Assembly: GCF_000002425.4 (NCBI RefSeq)
Contig: NC_037270.1
Span: 5,561,450 to 5,625,449 of the forward strand
Origin: Physcomitrium patens
Lineage: Eukaryota > Streptophyta > Bryopsida > Funariales > Funariaceae
Reading direction: 5' to 3'
DNA length: 64,000 nucleotides
Position numbers and translations under genes: made by a program. The stretch's first letter is position 1. Every line of letters begins with the position of its first letter. The notes under the pieces were generated by a model. The model saw nothing but the letters and a program-made list of their open reading frames with translations. It made no database searches and was not told where the DNA came from. Shown piece after piece: positions 12,551-22,399 of this stretch.

Positions 12551-14096
12551 TGTCATATTTTAATATGACCATATGGTGAAAGGTAATAATATGGATCTTA
12601 TTATAAAAGAGCCAAGTTAAAAGTTAAAGTAGAAAAAAATAGATAAAAGATAGAAAGGTAATAAATTTTTTAATAGTAATGCTATCTTTTTTAAAAAGTA
12701 ACTTCTATTTACTTTGTAGGACCATAAATAAGGTAAAATAAGATAGATTAGAAAAATAAAAGATACATGCATATATAAGAGGGAGTTAGCAATGGGTTTT
12801 AGTAAAAATTACTTAAAAAAACTAGATATTAATATCTAAAAATGGCCAAATATAAACTTGGATTGAAAATATATCCTAAGGCACAAAATCAAGTCCCAAT
12901 GATAATTCAGGGGTTCTTTTATTGATCAAAGATAAATGTTAGAGAGAAGACTTGATAGGATTTGTATAAGAACTGATTTTGAGGGATTTGAATAGGTAAT
13001 GACTTTGTAAAAGCTTTGCAAAGTTGATATTATTTTTGGTGACTTTGATTTTTGGAAAATAAAATAGAGTTGACGTTTTGGATGATTTCAAGAGTTTGGT
13101 AATAGATCTATAGATAATTTTTTTTAGATTTGTGGTTGTAGTTGTGTAAGATGTGTGCTGTGAATTTAGATTTGATCAAATAGCTAGATTGAAAGGCATG
13201 AAGGTTTTTATGGATTATGGTCTCGGACTTCAAGTTTTTAAGGACTAGTGAGAGTTTTTTAGGTATTTGTCAATGTGCCAATTAGATTGAGGCAATATTT
13301 ATCATAGAGGTGGTCAATTTGATTCCTAAAAAGTGTGTAAAATTTAAAATCAAAATAACAATTCAATTATGAGTAATTAGCTCTAGAAGATTGGCATTAA
13401 GATCAGAGAATGAGGCTCGCCAATATTTGAGTACATATTTGAGACTATTGTCTATTTGGTAATTTTGTTCATCTTCAATTTTTTTGTACTTATAGTTAAC
13501 TTAATTAGTGAAGAATATAAAAAATTTGATTTGAAATCAATAGTTCAAATATTAGTTATTGAATTTCAAAATCTATTTTAAAGTTTTTAGAATTTTATTT
13601 GAGATTTAATATTTGATTAAGATTTGATTTAGGATTAAGATTAGGATTTGATTTGATTTATGATTTGATTTGAATTAGGATGTGATTTGAATTAGAATTT
13701 AATTGGAATTAGAATTTGGTTAGGATTAGAATTTGATTAGGATTAGGATTTGGTTAGAATTAGGATTTGATTAGGATTTAGGATTTGGTCTAAGATTTGA
13801 TTAAGGTTCTTGATTTTTATTTTTAGTATTTAAAGATATATTTTTTATATTTTTAGGATTAATTTTTTATATATGTATTTCTTTAAGGTTAATTTATGAT
13901 TTTTTCATGTTTCTTTTTCAATATCTTTAAGATTTCTTTTAAATTTGATTAAAGCTTGATTAATATTTTTAAGGTTTAGTTAGAATTTATTTAAAATTCT
14001 ATTAGAATTTTTAAGATCTTGTTTTTGGAATTTCTTTTTACCTTTCATAGCCATGTGTCTGATGCATTTTCAACCAAGACTTCACATAATATGACA
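12551..14096 (+). repeat. Z1: family Z LTR-like repeat
   Basis: This repeat has matching inverted 8-bp termini, TGTCATAT at the left and ATATGACA at the right, as in LTRs. Its reverse complement aligns with the two halves of Z2 (26,643-27,276 and 39,728-40,962). One shared block runs around ACTTTGTAGGACCATAAATA; others are the AAGGCACAAAATCAAG block and a long array of GGATTTGATT-like units. The flanks are TCAT on the left and TTGT on the right, possible 4-bp duplicates that differ by two transitions. No coding sequence is present. It is probably a solo LTR. Confidence 0.6.
13560..13860 (+). repeat. Degenerate telomere-like tandem array inside Z1
   Basis: Tandem units of the form GGATTTGATTA and GGATTAGAATTTGATTA. 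On the other strand they read AATCCTAAATC, close to the plant telomere unit CCCTAAA but degenerate. The same array occurs in Z2, so it is part of the repeat family rather than a chromosome end. Confidence 0.7.
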
Positions 14097-14119
14097 TTGT
14101 TTTAGTAGCTAGAGATTAT

Positions 14120-14462
14120 TGAAGAAACACAATAAGCAAGACATAAGTAAGTAGAAATTAGCAAGATTAGACATAAGAAAATTCTGGAATGAGATACCTC
14201 TCACTTACAACATCATTTATTTATAGGTAGAATTTACATCTATTGTGGCTCAACTTCATTTTCATTCATCTTTACTTCATCCAACTGAATCTTAGATTTC
14301 ATTTAACCTAGCTGCCACTCCAAATCCTAGCCACCACTTAATCTAGATGCCACTACAAATCCTAGCCACCACCTTGATAACTTTCCTATTATCTTTTGTT
14401 GTCTTGGCATTAGCAACTTACGTTAAGTAATATCTTTTATTTGTCCAACATTTATTTTATCA
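14120..14462 (-). repeat. Element D 3' LTR
   Basis: Aligns over its whole length with 18,647-18,992. Both share GAGATACCTCTCACTT and TAATATCTTTTATTTGTCCA. The two copies differ at many scattered positions, which shows age. Confidence 0.9.
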
Positions 14463-14475
14463 CTCCCACTTTACT
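14463..14475 (-). other. Element D polypurine tract
   Basis: The minus strand reads AGTAAAGTGGGAG directly before the 3' LTR start TGATAAAAT. This is the expected primer for plus-strand DNA synthesis. Confidence 0.85.
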
Positions 14476-14499
14476 ATTAGTTAAAGGTTTTTAATCCTA

Positions 14500-15900
14500 A
14501 TGCCTTTGTCAATTTGTAATGTCTATCTTTCTTTAATGCTTTTGTAAGCAAATCAACAAGCACATCTTTTGTTGTACAATACTTCATGTCAATCACTCCT
14601 ATTTCAATCTTTTCTCATATGAAGTGATGTTGAATGTCAATGTGTTTTGTCCTTGAATGATGCTTTGCCTTATCTTTGATTGTCACACTTCATTGGAATT
14701 GCTTCCAATTGCATAAGTCCAATGTCTTCTAAAAATTGTCTTAGTCATATTGCCTCCATTGCACCATGACTTGTTGTCATGTACTCTGCATCTATTGTTG
14801 ATCTTGCAATTATTGATTGTCTCTTATAATTCCATAAAATTGCTTGTACTCCAATAAAGAACACATATTCTTTTATTGACCTTCTATCATTTGCATCTCC
14901 AACCCAATCCGCATTACAATAACTATGTAATGCAATATTATCACCTCCAAGGCACAATTTGATCCTTGTGCCAACCATTGTATATATAAGTGAGCCTACT
15001 ACTGCCTTATATAGAACATCTTTTATTTCATCTTTAACTTTAGTAAACTCCTCATCCGTGAACTTCATCAACTTCATATTGGCCTCTAATGGTGTTCCAA
15101 TAGGCTTATATTCTTTTATATTGAATCATTTCAATATTTCTTTAATATACTTCTTTTGGCTCAACATAATGATCTTCTTAGCTCGATCTCTCACAAATTC
15201 CACTTCTAAGCAATAGTGGAGCTCTCTCAAATCACTCATCTCAAATTCTTTTACTAGCTTTATCTTCAATCAATCTATCTTTTTCAAGGTGTTGGTCAAG
15301 ATGATTAAATCATCAACATTGAGAATAACAATCAGTAAGAAGACTTTTGATTGCATCACATACATGGAATGATCAACATTGCTTCTCACAAATCTCTCAT
15401 TCACAAAGAATGTATCGATGTATTGGTATCATGTCTTTGATGATTGCTTGAGCCCATACAAGGATTTCTTCAATTTACAAAGAAAGTATTGCTTACCTTC
15501 TTCAACAAATCCTTAAAGTTGATCCATTTAGATGTCTTCTTTCAACTCTCCATTCAAAAAATTTGTCTTCACATCCATTTAATGTATTTCCAAGTCCATT
15601 GCTGCTTCAATTCTTACAATGATTCTAATAGTGGTGAATTTGGCTATAAAAAAAATGTCTCATTAAAATCAACACCAACAACTTATAAATAGCTTTTGAC
15701 AAGCAATCTTATCTTATACTTCACAACTTTATCCATTGCATCCTTCTTGGTTCTTAATATCCACTTACAATCAATTGAAGCTCAATTTGGTGGAAGTTGA
15801 GTCAATTTCCATGTTCCATTGTCCATGAGTGATTGATATTCTTCTTCCATGGCTTTCTTCTACTTCAAAGCATCCGTGGACTTCATTGCATTACACAAAC
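14500..15900 (-). pseudogene. Element D reverse transcriptase and RNase H
   Basis: The RT is read from about 15,900 downward: an N-terminal part with KYKIRLLVKSYL, a fingers region with MDVKTNFLNGELKEDI, and LKKSLYGLKQS. The active-site segment is VILNVDDLIIL, where the usual copia YVDD has become NVDD. The clearest open stretch, 14,745-15,077, is RNase H. It shows SYCNADWVGD, where copia elements normally have a Cys-Asp-Ala-Asp core, so one acidic residue is lost. It also keeps RSTIDAEYM with its Glu. The C-terminus can be followed to about 14,500. Several stops and shifts make it non-functional. Confidence 0.88.
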
Positions 15901-16036
15901 TCAATGGATCAATAAGAAGTGAAACATTCGCATGTTCTTCACTTATTTGAAGAAAGATGTGATTCTTCTATCATTTGCTACATTGTTTTCTATCTCTCAA
16001 AGGATATCTCTTTTCATTTGAAGAAGAATCAACTTG

Positions 16037-17340
16037 TTATATTCTATGGTCTCCTCCAACCTTCTTTTCTTTTGTAGATAGTCTTTTTTCATTCAAAGGT
16101 TGACAATCCTCATCACCATCATTATTAACATCTTCATACTCTTCATTGCTGGTCTTAGCATTTTTAAAGGCCTTCTTTCCTACCTTCTTTACTTTTTCAT
16201 CTTCATTTCTACCTTTACAACTATAGTTGTCTTCATCTTCTTCTTTCTTTGTTGGATTTGAAGATGTTTCCATAAACACACTATTACTCCTACTTGAACA
16301 CATCTCTAAGTGCTCACAAACACTCTTGTATTCCAAAAATTTAACATCACGACTTTTGATGATCTTTTTGGTCTCCACACACATGAGCTTATAAGCCTTT
16401 GTACCTTCGCAACATCCAATAAACACACATTTTGTACCTTTTGCATCAAATTTTGATCTCATACAATCTGGTGTCTTTACATATGCTATGCATCCAAAAG
16501 TCTTCATGTGTAAAATAGAAGGTTTTTTTCCACTCCAAGCTTCTTCGGGAGTTTTTGATGTAAATATACTTATAAGGCACCTATTTCTTGTACTCACTGC
16601 TATTACCATGGCTTCCACCTAATATTCAAATCTAAGGTTTTCTGCATGTAGCATACTCCTTGCCATCTCCACAATGGTACGATTTGCTCTTTCAGCAACT
16701 CTATTTTATTCTGGAGTATAAAGAGTGGAGGTTTGTCTTGCAATACCATGCATCTTCAAAAAATCATTGAATTACTTTGACATATATTCACCTCCATTAT
16801 CCACATGCAATATCTTAATTTTACACTAACATTGCTTCTCCAGAAGCACCTTAAACTCCTTAAATCTTTTGAAACATTGATTCTTTACTTTCAGGATGAA
16901 AATCCACATATTCCTTGAAAAATCATCAATGAATGTGACAAAGTATCTTGCACCTCCTATTGATGGCATCTTTATACGTCTACAAACATTAAAATGGACT
17001 ATCTCCAATAACTTGGTTGTACGTATTGTAACTTCACTTGAAAATATAGTCCTTTGTTATTTACCTTGAATACAACCTTCACAAGCAAGTGTCATAGCAT
17101 TATGGCTTATATGACCAAGATCTAAGCCACTTACTATGGATTGGAGCTCTTTCATGCTCTTGGCATTTAAATGACCAAGGCGTCAATGCCAAATGCCAAA
17201 CTTATTTTGATCTTTAGGAAATTTAAGAAATGCTGCCACTTCAACTCTATTTATCTTCTTACACTTGATGAAGTAGAGGTTGCCATCTCTAAAGTCCTTT
17301 GCAACATCATCTCCTTCGAATGTCTTCACAAAACACCCAT
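16037..17340 (-). pseudogene. Element D integrase
   Basis: Integrase inserts the DNA copy into the genome. The catalytic core begins near 17,008 with MEIVHFNVCRR and GGARYFVTFIDDFSRNMWIF. The first catalytic Asp, normally in a His-Ser-Asp-Val context, reads Asn here. The C-terminal region at 16,037-16,618 shows the copia landmarks TPEEAWSGKKPSILHMKTFG, KGTKCVFIGC and KAYKLM, followed by an acidic linker toward RT. Stops separate the core from the C-terminal part. Confidence 0.88.
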
Positions 17341-17350
17341 TCTTATCAAA

Positions 17351-17620
17351 TTATACTTTACAACCATGTGAAACAAGTTTATACACAAAGAGGAGGTTTT
17401 TCTTTATCTTTGGCACATATAAGACGTCATTCAATTTGATCCTCATAGTTTGGCCTTTTACAACAATCTCTACTATAATAGAGCCCATTCCAATAGCTTG
17501 TACTAAACCATTATCTTCGATAAGTATATTTGTTGTTGAAATTTCTTTATAAGTATCAAATAAATACTTGTGTGGAGTCATGTGCTTGGTGGCACCCAAA
17601 TCAACAATCTACTTGGAAAT
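17351..17620 (-). pseudogene. Element D aspartic protease
   Basis: Retropepsin-type protease that would cleave the polyprotein. The active site reads IVDLGATKHMTPH, where copia proteases carry Asp-Ser-Gly-Ala; here Ser is Leu, and a stop lies just upstream. Downstream residues LNDVLYVPKIKKNLLFVYKL match the copia signature around the flap. It sits between the zinc knuckle and integrase as expected. Confidence 0.88.
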
Positions 17621-18434
17621 AACAGCCATGGAAGTACCTTCACTTGCCATGAATGCATAATCATCACTTTCATATTCATCACGAGTATTGTTTGAACTTT
17701 TTCTATCTCTTTTCTTAACCTTGTAGCAATTCTTAGCAAAATGACCTGATTTTCCACAAATGAAGCAAGTTCTTGCATTGCTATGTTGAATAAAATAACT
17801 CCCCTTGCCTTGTCTTGAAAAGAAAGCCGAATCTTCACTTTGAGGCTCTTTTTCTTTCTTCTTGGTCACTTTATGAGTAAGTCTTGTCATCACATAATTC
17901 ATTGTAAGTTCTTTTAGTTTGATGAACTCCAATGCCACAATGATGTAGTAATTGGACTCAGAAAGGTTTATAAACAAGGTAATGATAATATGAAGGCTTG
18001 TCAACAATTGCAAGTTGATTAGCAAGGACTTTTACCTTATTGATATGAGCCATGACGTCATCACCTTCTTCTATCTTATAAGTAAAGAATTTTCTCCTTA
18101 TGAAGATGATATTGGATAAATTCTTATTGTCATATACGTTGCAAAGGATCTTCCATGCTTTTTCTGGTCCTTTACAAGAGATGATGTGAAAAAAATTGGC
18201 TTCATTCAAATTGGTGGCAATCATGCCAAAAGCCTTCTTTTCACATCTTGTAAAGTCCTTCCTCTCTTTAGCATCAGCATGCATGCTTGGAGGCTCTTCA
18301 CTTTCATCTACAATATTTCAAAGATCCAAAGATACCAACAAAAGTTCCATTTTTACCTTCCAATAGTAGAAATTATCAACTTTAAACTTTTCAATCACTC
18401 TCAAACCTTCACCCTCATTAGAAGCTATATTTAA
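17609..18434 (-). pseudogene. Element D gag with zinc knuckle
   Basis: The N-terminal gag core (UBN2-like) reads from about 18,434: FKVDNFYYWKVKMELLL, then AFGMIATNLNEANFFHI and AWKILCNVYDNKNLSNIIF (17,958-18,284). A single CCHC zinc knuckle, CFICGKSGHFAKNC, follows near 17,725-17,770 and is intact in all four metal ligands. Frame changes separate the core from the knuckle. Gag would form the virus-like particle and bind the RNA. Confidence 0.88.
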
Positions 18435-18630
18435 AAATAAGTCTATCAAAAAATATCAAGAAAAGGAGTCTCTATGTGCTTAAAATCACCAAAATAATTT
18501 TGTACTAGCAAAATCTCAGAATGCCCTCTTGTGAACAAATGAGTGTTTCTTCACTCCAAACACTCCCAACTCAACTTTCAACAACCAGAAAATAACTTCA
18601 ACTTACTTGAGAAGCACAATTAAGCGTATA

Positions 18631-18643
18631 TGGGCCCATAACC
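18631..18643 (-). other. Element D primer binding site (initiator tRNA-Met anticodon arm)
   Basis: The plus strand reads TGGGCCCATAACC three bases from the 5' LTR. This is identical to the anticodon stem-loop segment of plant initiator tRNA-Met (GGGCCCAUAACCC), so the element RNA could pair with an internal tRNA region rather than its 3' end. Half-tRNA priming of this kind is known from copia of Drosophila. Confidence 0.8.
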
Positions 18644-18646
18644 TAT

Positions 18647-18992
18647 TGAAGAAATACAATAAACAAGACACAAATGAGTAAAAATCAGCAAGATTAGACA
18701 CCAGAGAAGTATGAAATGAGATACCTCTCACTTCCAACATCCTTTATTTAGAGGTAGAATTTACATCCATTGTGGCTCAACTTCATTTTCATTCATCTTT
18801 ATTTCATCCAATTGAATCTTAGATTTCACTTAACTTAGCTACTACTCCAAATCCTAGCTACTACTCAACTTAGTTGCCATTATAAATCCTAGCTACCATC
18901 TTGGTGACTATCCTATTATCTTTTGTTACCTTTTAACCATTAGCAACTCATGTTAAGTAATATCTTTTATTTGTCCAATATTTACATTATCA
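18647..18992 (-). repeat. Element D 5' LTR
   Basis: Partner of 14,120-14,462. On the minus strand it begins TGATAATGTAAATATTGG and ends TTTCTTCA next to the primer site. Confidence 0.9.
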
Positions 18993-19358
18993 AAGGTTTA
19001 ATTTTTGACCTTGTGTCACAAATAGTCAATCCTTGGATATCAAACTAATCTATCTTAAGAATTTTTTATCCCAACCCTACCTTCAACTTAATTGTAGTTT
19101 CAACCATGTTAATTACTTATTTCTTTTAACCTGATTTTATCAATTTATAGTCTTGTTAAAGTAGTAAAAGAGTCTCTACAACTTAGAAGGTAAAATTACT
19201 AATCAAACTAATTATTAAGACAAGAAAATAAATTAAGATGCTTTTATAAAAGTCACGCTTAAATATCTTAAATTATTATTGAATCAAGATAAATAGATAT
19301 TAATTAAAAATTTATTTTTGATTATATTTTTACCATATATTCATATTATATCACAACA
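18993..19358. other. Non-coding flank between element D and M gag
   Basis: Probably the remainder of repeat Z0 (the block around ATCTTAAGAATTTTTTATC resembles 40,880-40,905 in Z2) and the leader of element M. No LTR or primer site for M could be recognised. Confidence 0.35.
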
Positions 19359-20460
19359 ATGGTGAAGGAAGAAGATTCAATCTAAGAAGAAGTTGGCACA
19401 TCTTTAAAAGATACCAGAGAAAAATGAGTAGTTACTTTTGTAACTAATATTTCAACTACTTTGTCTTGTATGGCTCAAGCAATGAAGGCAATTTTATTTA
19501 TAATAGTATAGCCACCATCATTTGAACCTCTTCAAATATTTATTAGTACTTAAAATATAAGTATGGAGATTTTAGCGATAGTAAAATATAATGCATTCAA
19601 GACTTCCATCATAAAAATGAAGATATTTCATGTACCATATATATGCATTTGGCTTGATTTGCAATTAAGTCAAGAGGTATATTTTCTGAGAGCCAACTTG
19701 TTAAGATTTTCTTATCTAAAATTGATAAGAGACTCTTAGATTTAGCTGCATTAAGAATTATTTGCAACTATGACTTTAGAGCAAGGTTAGCTCAAGCATT
19801 TATTAAAGTTGAGAAATGCAATAAAATACTTTGTCAATATGATGTTATTAATATGGTAGCTTGGATGATGGATGTATTTAAATCTAAGAAGATGGCAACT
19901 ATTATAAGTGGCTTGATAGAAATTCAAAAAAACAAAGATTATGTATTATTAGGCATATAGAGAATTAGGTCACATCAAGACTAATTTTAATTTTTCTAAA
20001 AAAAATAAAAAAAATAAAAAAATAAAAAAATAAAAAAGCTTACACATAAAAGTCTAATCCAAAAGTTGAAATGGCTTAAATAGGAGATAAATCTAAGAAG
20101 AATTAATTGAAGTAGATTCATTGTGATAAATTTAATCACAATAAAGATAATTGCTTTATATTACATCTCTACAAAAAAATTGGTTTGAATAAAGAAAAGG
20201 CCTTAGAAGCTAAAATTCTTGAGTTAGAAAAGAGATTCAATAGTGTAGCTTCATTAAGCTAAGTCAATGAATTTCATGTGGCTTTTAGAAGTAGAACAAG
20301 TTCTTCTTCAAAAAAAATTATTTGTTTGGTGCATTGAAACAAATGGTGGTTGCAACTGCTACACATGTTCAAACAATAGTTAAGAATATGACACCTATTA
20401 TAAGTGAGGTATTAAAATCTTTGTTTGGTCATCCAAGCAATCATGGAGATCGTAGCTCTC
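19359..20460 (+). pseudogene. Element M gag-like region with degenerate zinc knuckle
   Basis: Starts at an ATG (MVKEEDSI, then a stop). After a frame change it reads SKIDKRLLDLAALRII, RARLAQAFIKVEKCNKIL and VINMVAWMMDVFKSKKMATI, a helical gag-like pattern. Near 20,120 it gives HCDKFNHNKDNCFILH, a zinc-knuckle-like motif with one ligand lost. It is followed by LEKRFNSVASLS and NEFHVAFRSRTSSSSK. Many stops. Assignment as gag rests on position ahead of the protease and on the knuckle. An A-rich (AAAAAAT)n run lies at 19,998-20,037. Confidence 0.5.
19998..20037 (+). repeat. (A5-7 T)n low-complexity run
   Basis: Several tandem A-rich units ending in T. It lies in the M gag region and probably grew after the element died. 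Confidence 0.85.
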
Positions 20461-20880
20461 ATAAATGATTCCTTTTATCTTTTGATCTTATAGATGTTAA
20501 TTTTATAGCAAAGCCTTCTATTTCAACTTCAATATAAGATAAAAATACTAGTGTTAAAAATACAATATATCCTTTGGCTTATAAAATATTGAATATACTT
20601 ATATTTTTTAGAATCAACTTATTGGCTTCAAAATTTAAATAACAATGATCTTTCAATTAATAAAAAAATATTAAAAGGCAAAGTATATATATTATTATTA
20701 GAAAGAACTCAAGTAGTAACAAAGCATCAAATATAAAAGGATTTAAGTAAGTTATAAGCAAAACTTGCAACTGAAGCTATTGCCATATTTGATAAAGGTC
20801 ACTTAAAAGCCACAAACATAAATCCTTCAAATGAAGTGCTATTAATTCTAAAGATAGCATATCTATTTGATATTATAGCT

Positions 20881-21340
20881 TAATATACTGAAGAATGTTA
20901 AAATTTATATCCAAGAGTTGTAAGATTAATTAATGACAATAATATGATGATTGTTAGCCATGCTAATGGAAATACCACTCGTGCTACACCTTTGCATATT
21001 ATGCTAGATTTTAGAACTCAACCAATTATGATTGATAAGCGACTTCTTTAAGAATTAAATTTCAATACTATAGACCTAGAATCTTGTCCTTTTATCATTG
21101 TCGCTTTAGTAAGGAGTACAAAACAAACTATTGGCTATATCAAGTAATCTTTGCAATTAATATTTTATATTAGATTTAGTCCACTTTATTCACATTCATC
21201 TCTAAAATATGTAGTGATTAGTACCACCAACTACAATATTTTAGTGGTTCAACAAGTCTTTTATTCATTTGATTTTGGCATAGATAATTGGATTGAAGAA
21301 GCATGGATTCGACCAAAATAGTCTACTGGTGATGAAAGGA
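20881..21340 (+). pseudogene. Element M retropepsin-like region
   Basis: Read in the frame that starts at 20,761, in which no frameshift occurs up to 22,383. It gives ATPLHIMLDFRTQPIMI, where retropepsins have a hydrophobic pair then Asp-Ser/Thr-Gly-Ala; here Gly is Arg and Ala is Thr, both explained by G-to-A changes. Further on, VVISTTNYNILVVQQVFYS resembles the second conserved segment (Asn-Tyr-Asp-Ile-Leu-Leu-Gly type) of gypsy proteases. Then comes WIEEAWIRP, which leads into the methyltransferase domain. Stops are TAA, TAG or TGA in positions that look like former Gln, Trp or Arg codons. Confidence 0.65.
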
Positions 21341-21639
21341 AAGAATTCATTTGAATTACATTTATAACTATTACTATGATTATGTCAGCAAAAATTTTAT
21401 TTGATTATAATGTATTGGTATTTTATTTACCTTGTAGAATGGTCCTATTAGAAGAAAAATTAGCCTTTATGTTTCATTCTGTAGGACCAACTAATCTACC
21501 ATCTTTAAAAATTTATACCAAATATAAGAAGGATTTATCTCATCTTTAAAAAACTTATGTAGGACTTTTTTGCCCATGTGATGAGATTTTATCTTTATTG
21601 GATATATTGAAGATACCAAAATCTTCTTTTTTATCTATT

Positions 21640-22390
21640 TTTATCCAACCTATTCATTGGAATCTAAAAAATGAAGATATTATTTTTATTGAGCTTTTTA
21701 CAAGCATTGATATAAGTTTGGTAGCAGTATTGAAGGTTGGGCTTATTGTTTGACATTACATTCACATGGATACTAGAATTATACCTAATCAATCAATCGG
21801 ACATCATCTCCAAAGATTTTTGACTATGTATCTTAAATAATTATAACTTCTTGCCATTCTTAATTATTTTAGCAAACTTTGTCATAATGTCACCTTTATT
21901 AGTGATGAAGATTTCAAGAGATTAGGCCACATAGACTTATTGATTGATAGATGGCCTTATCAAAGTCATTCACATACTTGAACAAATTATAGGTTAGATG
22001 ATCTTCAATCCAATTTATTTATAGACTTAATGCATTTCATACAATGATAGTTTATGCATCAAACTATATTATTTGGATACAATTTTGAAAATGTACCACC
22101 ATCGAGTGATATTTGAACATAAATGTTGAAGAATTATGAATATATCAACTAATTCTTTGGACTTTCAACCCTTGTAGATGTGGTAGCTTTTGGCTCCTAT
22201 GTCCATTGATTTCATTTAATTTGAACCAATCTGACATTATTTCACATACTTACAAAAATAATTTTTAGAGTTAAATGATCTTTTGGATACTATATTGATG
22301 ATATCTTAGATAATAATTAGATTTCTTTGATTTTCACTAAGGCTAATGAACCTCCTCTTGCCTTATTTAATAAAATGGTGTGAGCTCTTA
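21640..22390 (+). pseudogene. Element M cytosine-C5 DNA methyltransferase domain (decayed)
   Basis: Such enzymes move a methyl group from S-adenosylmethionine to carbon 5 of cytosine in DNA. The frame shows the ordered motifs of the family. Motif I is at about 21,685: IFIELFTSIDISLVAVLKVG, with the Phe-x-Gly-x-Gly glycines changed to Ser and Asp. YIHMDT follows at motif II. Motif IV is at 21,928-21,966: HIDLLIDRWPYQSHSH, where the catalytic Pro-Cys-Gln reads Pro-Tyr-Gln, a TGT to TAT change. Motif VI is FENVPP at 22,084, with the Glu-Asn-Val triad intact. A motif VIII-like segment, GSYVH-stop-FHLI-stop-TNL, begins at 22,192. The C-terminal motifs IX and X were not found; the unassigned block after 22,400 may have displaced them. 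About twenty in-frame stops but no frameshift from 20,761 to 22,383. It is dead, but the family assignment is well supported by motif order and spacing. Confidence 0.78.
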
Positions 22391-22399
22391 ATTATGCTC

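Larger units (their letters stand above)
14120..18992 (-). mobile_element. Element D: complete but dead Ty1/copia retrotransposon
   Basis: Two LTRs of about 345 bp flank a single polyprotein region on the minus strand in copia order: gag, protease, integrase, RT, RNase H. The LTRs begin TGATAA and end CTTCA on the minus strand. A polypurine tract and a primer site lie at the expected places next to the LTRs. Total length is about 4.9 kb, typical for plant copia elements. Frames are broken by stops and frameshifts, and several catalytic residues are changed. No target duplication is visible (ATTAT on the left, AAGGT on the right), so one flank has changed or the ends are slightly misplaced. 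D appears inserted in repeat Z0. Confidence 0.9.

Noticed and set aside
14100-18997. A target site duplication for copia element D
   Set aside because: The flanks ATTAT and AAGGT do not match, and no shift of the ends by a few bases gives a match. None is claimed.
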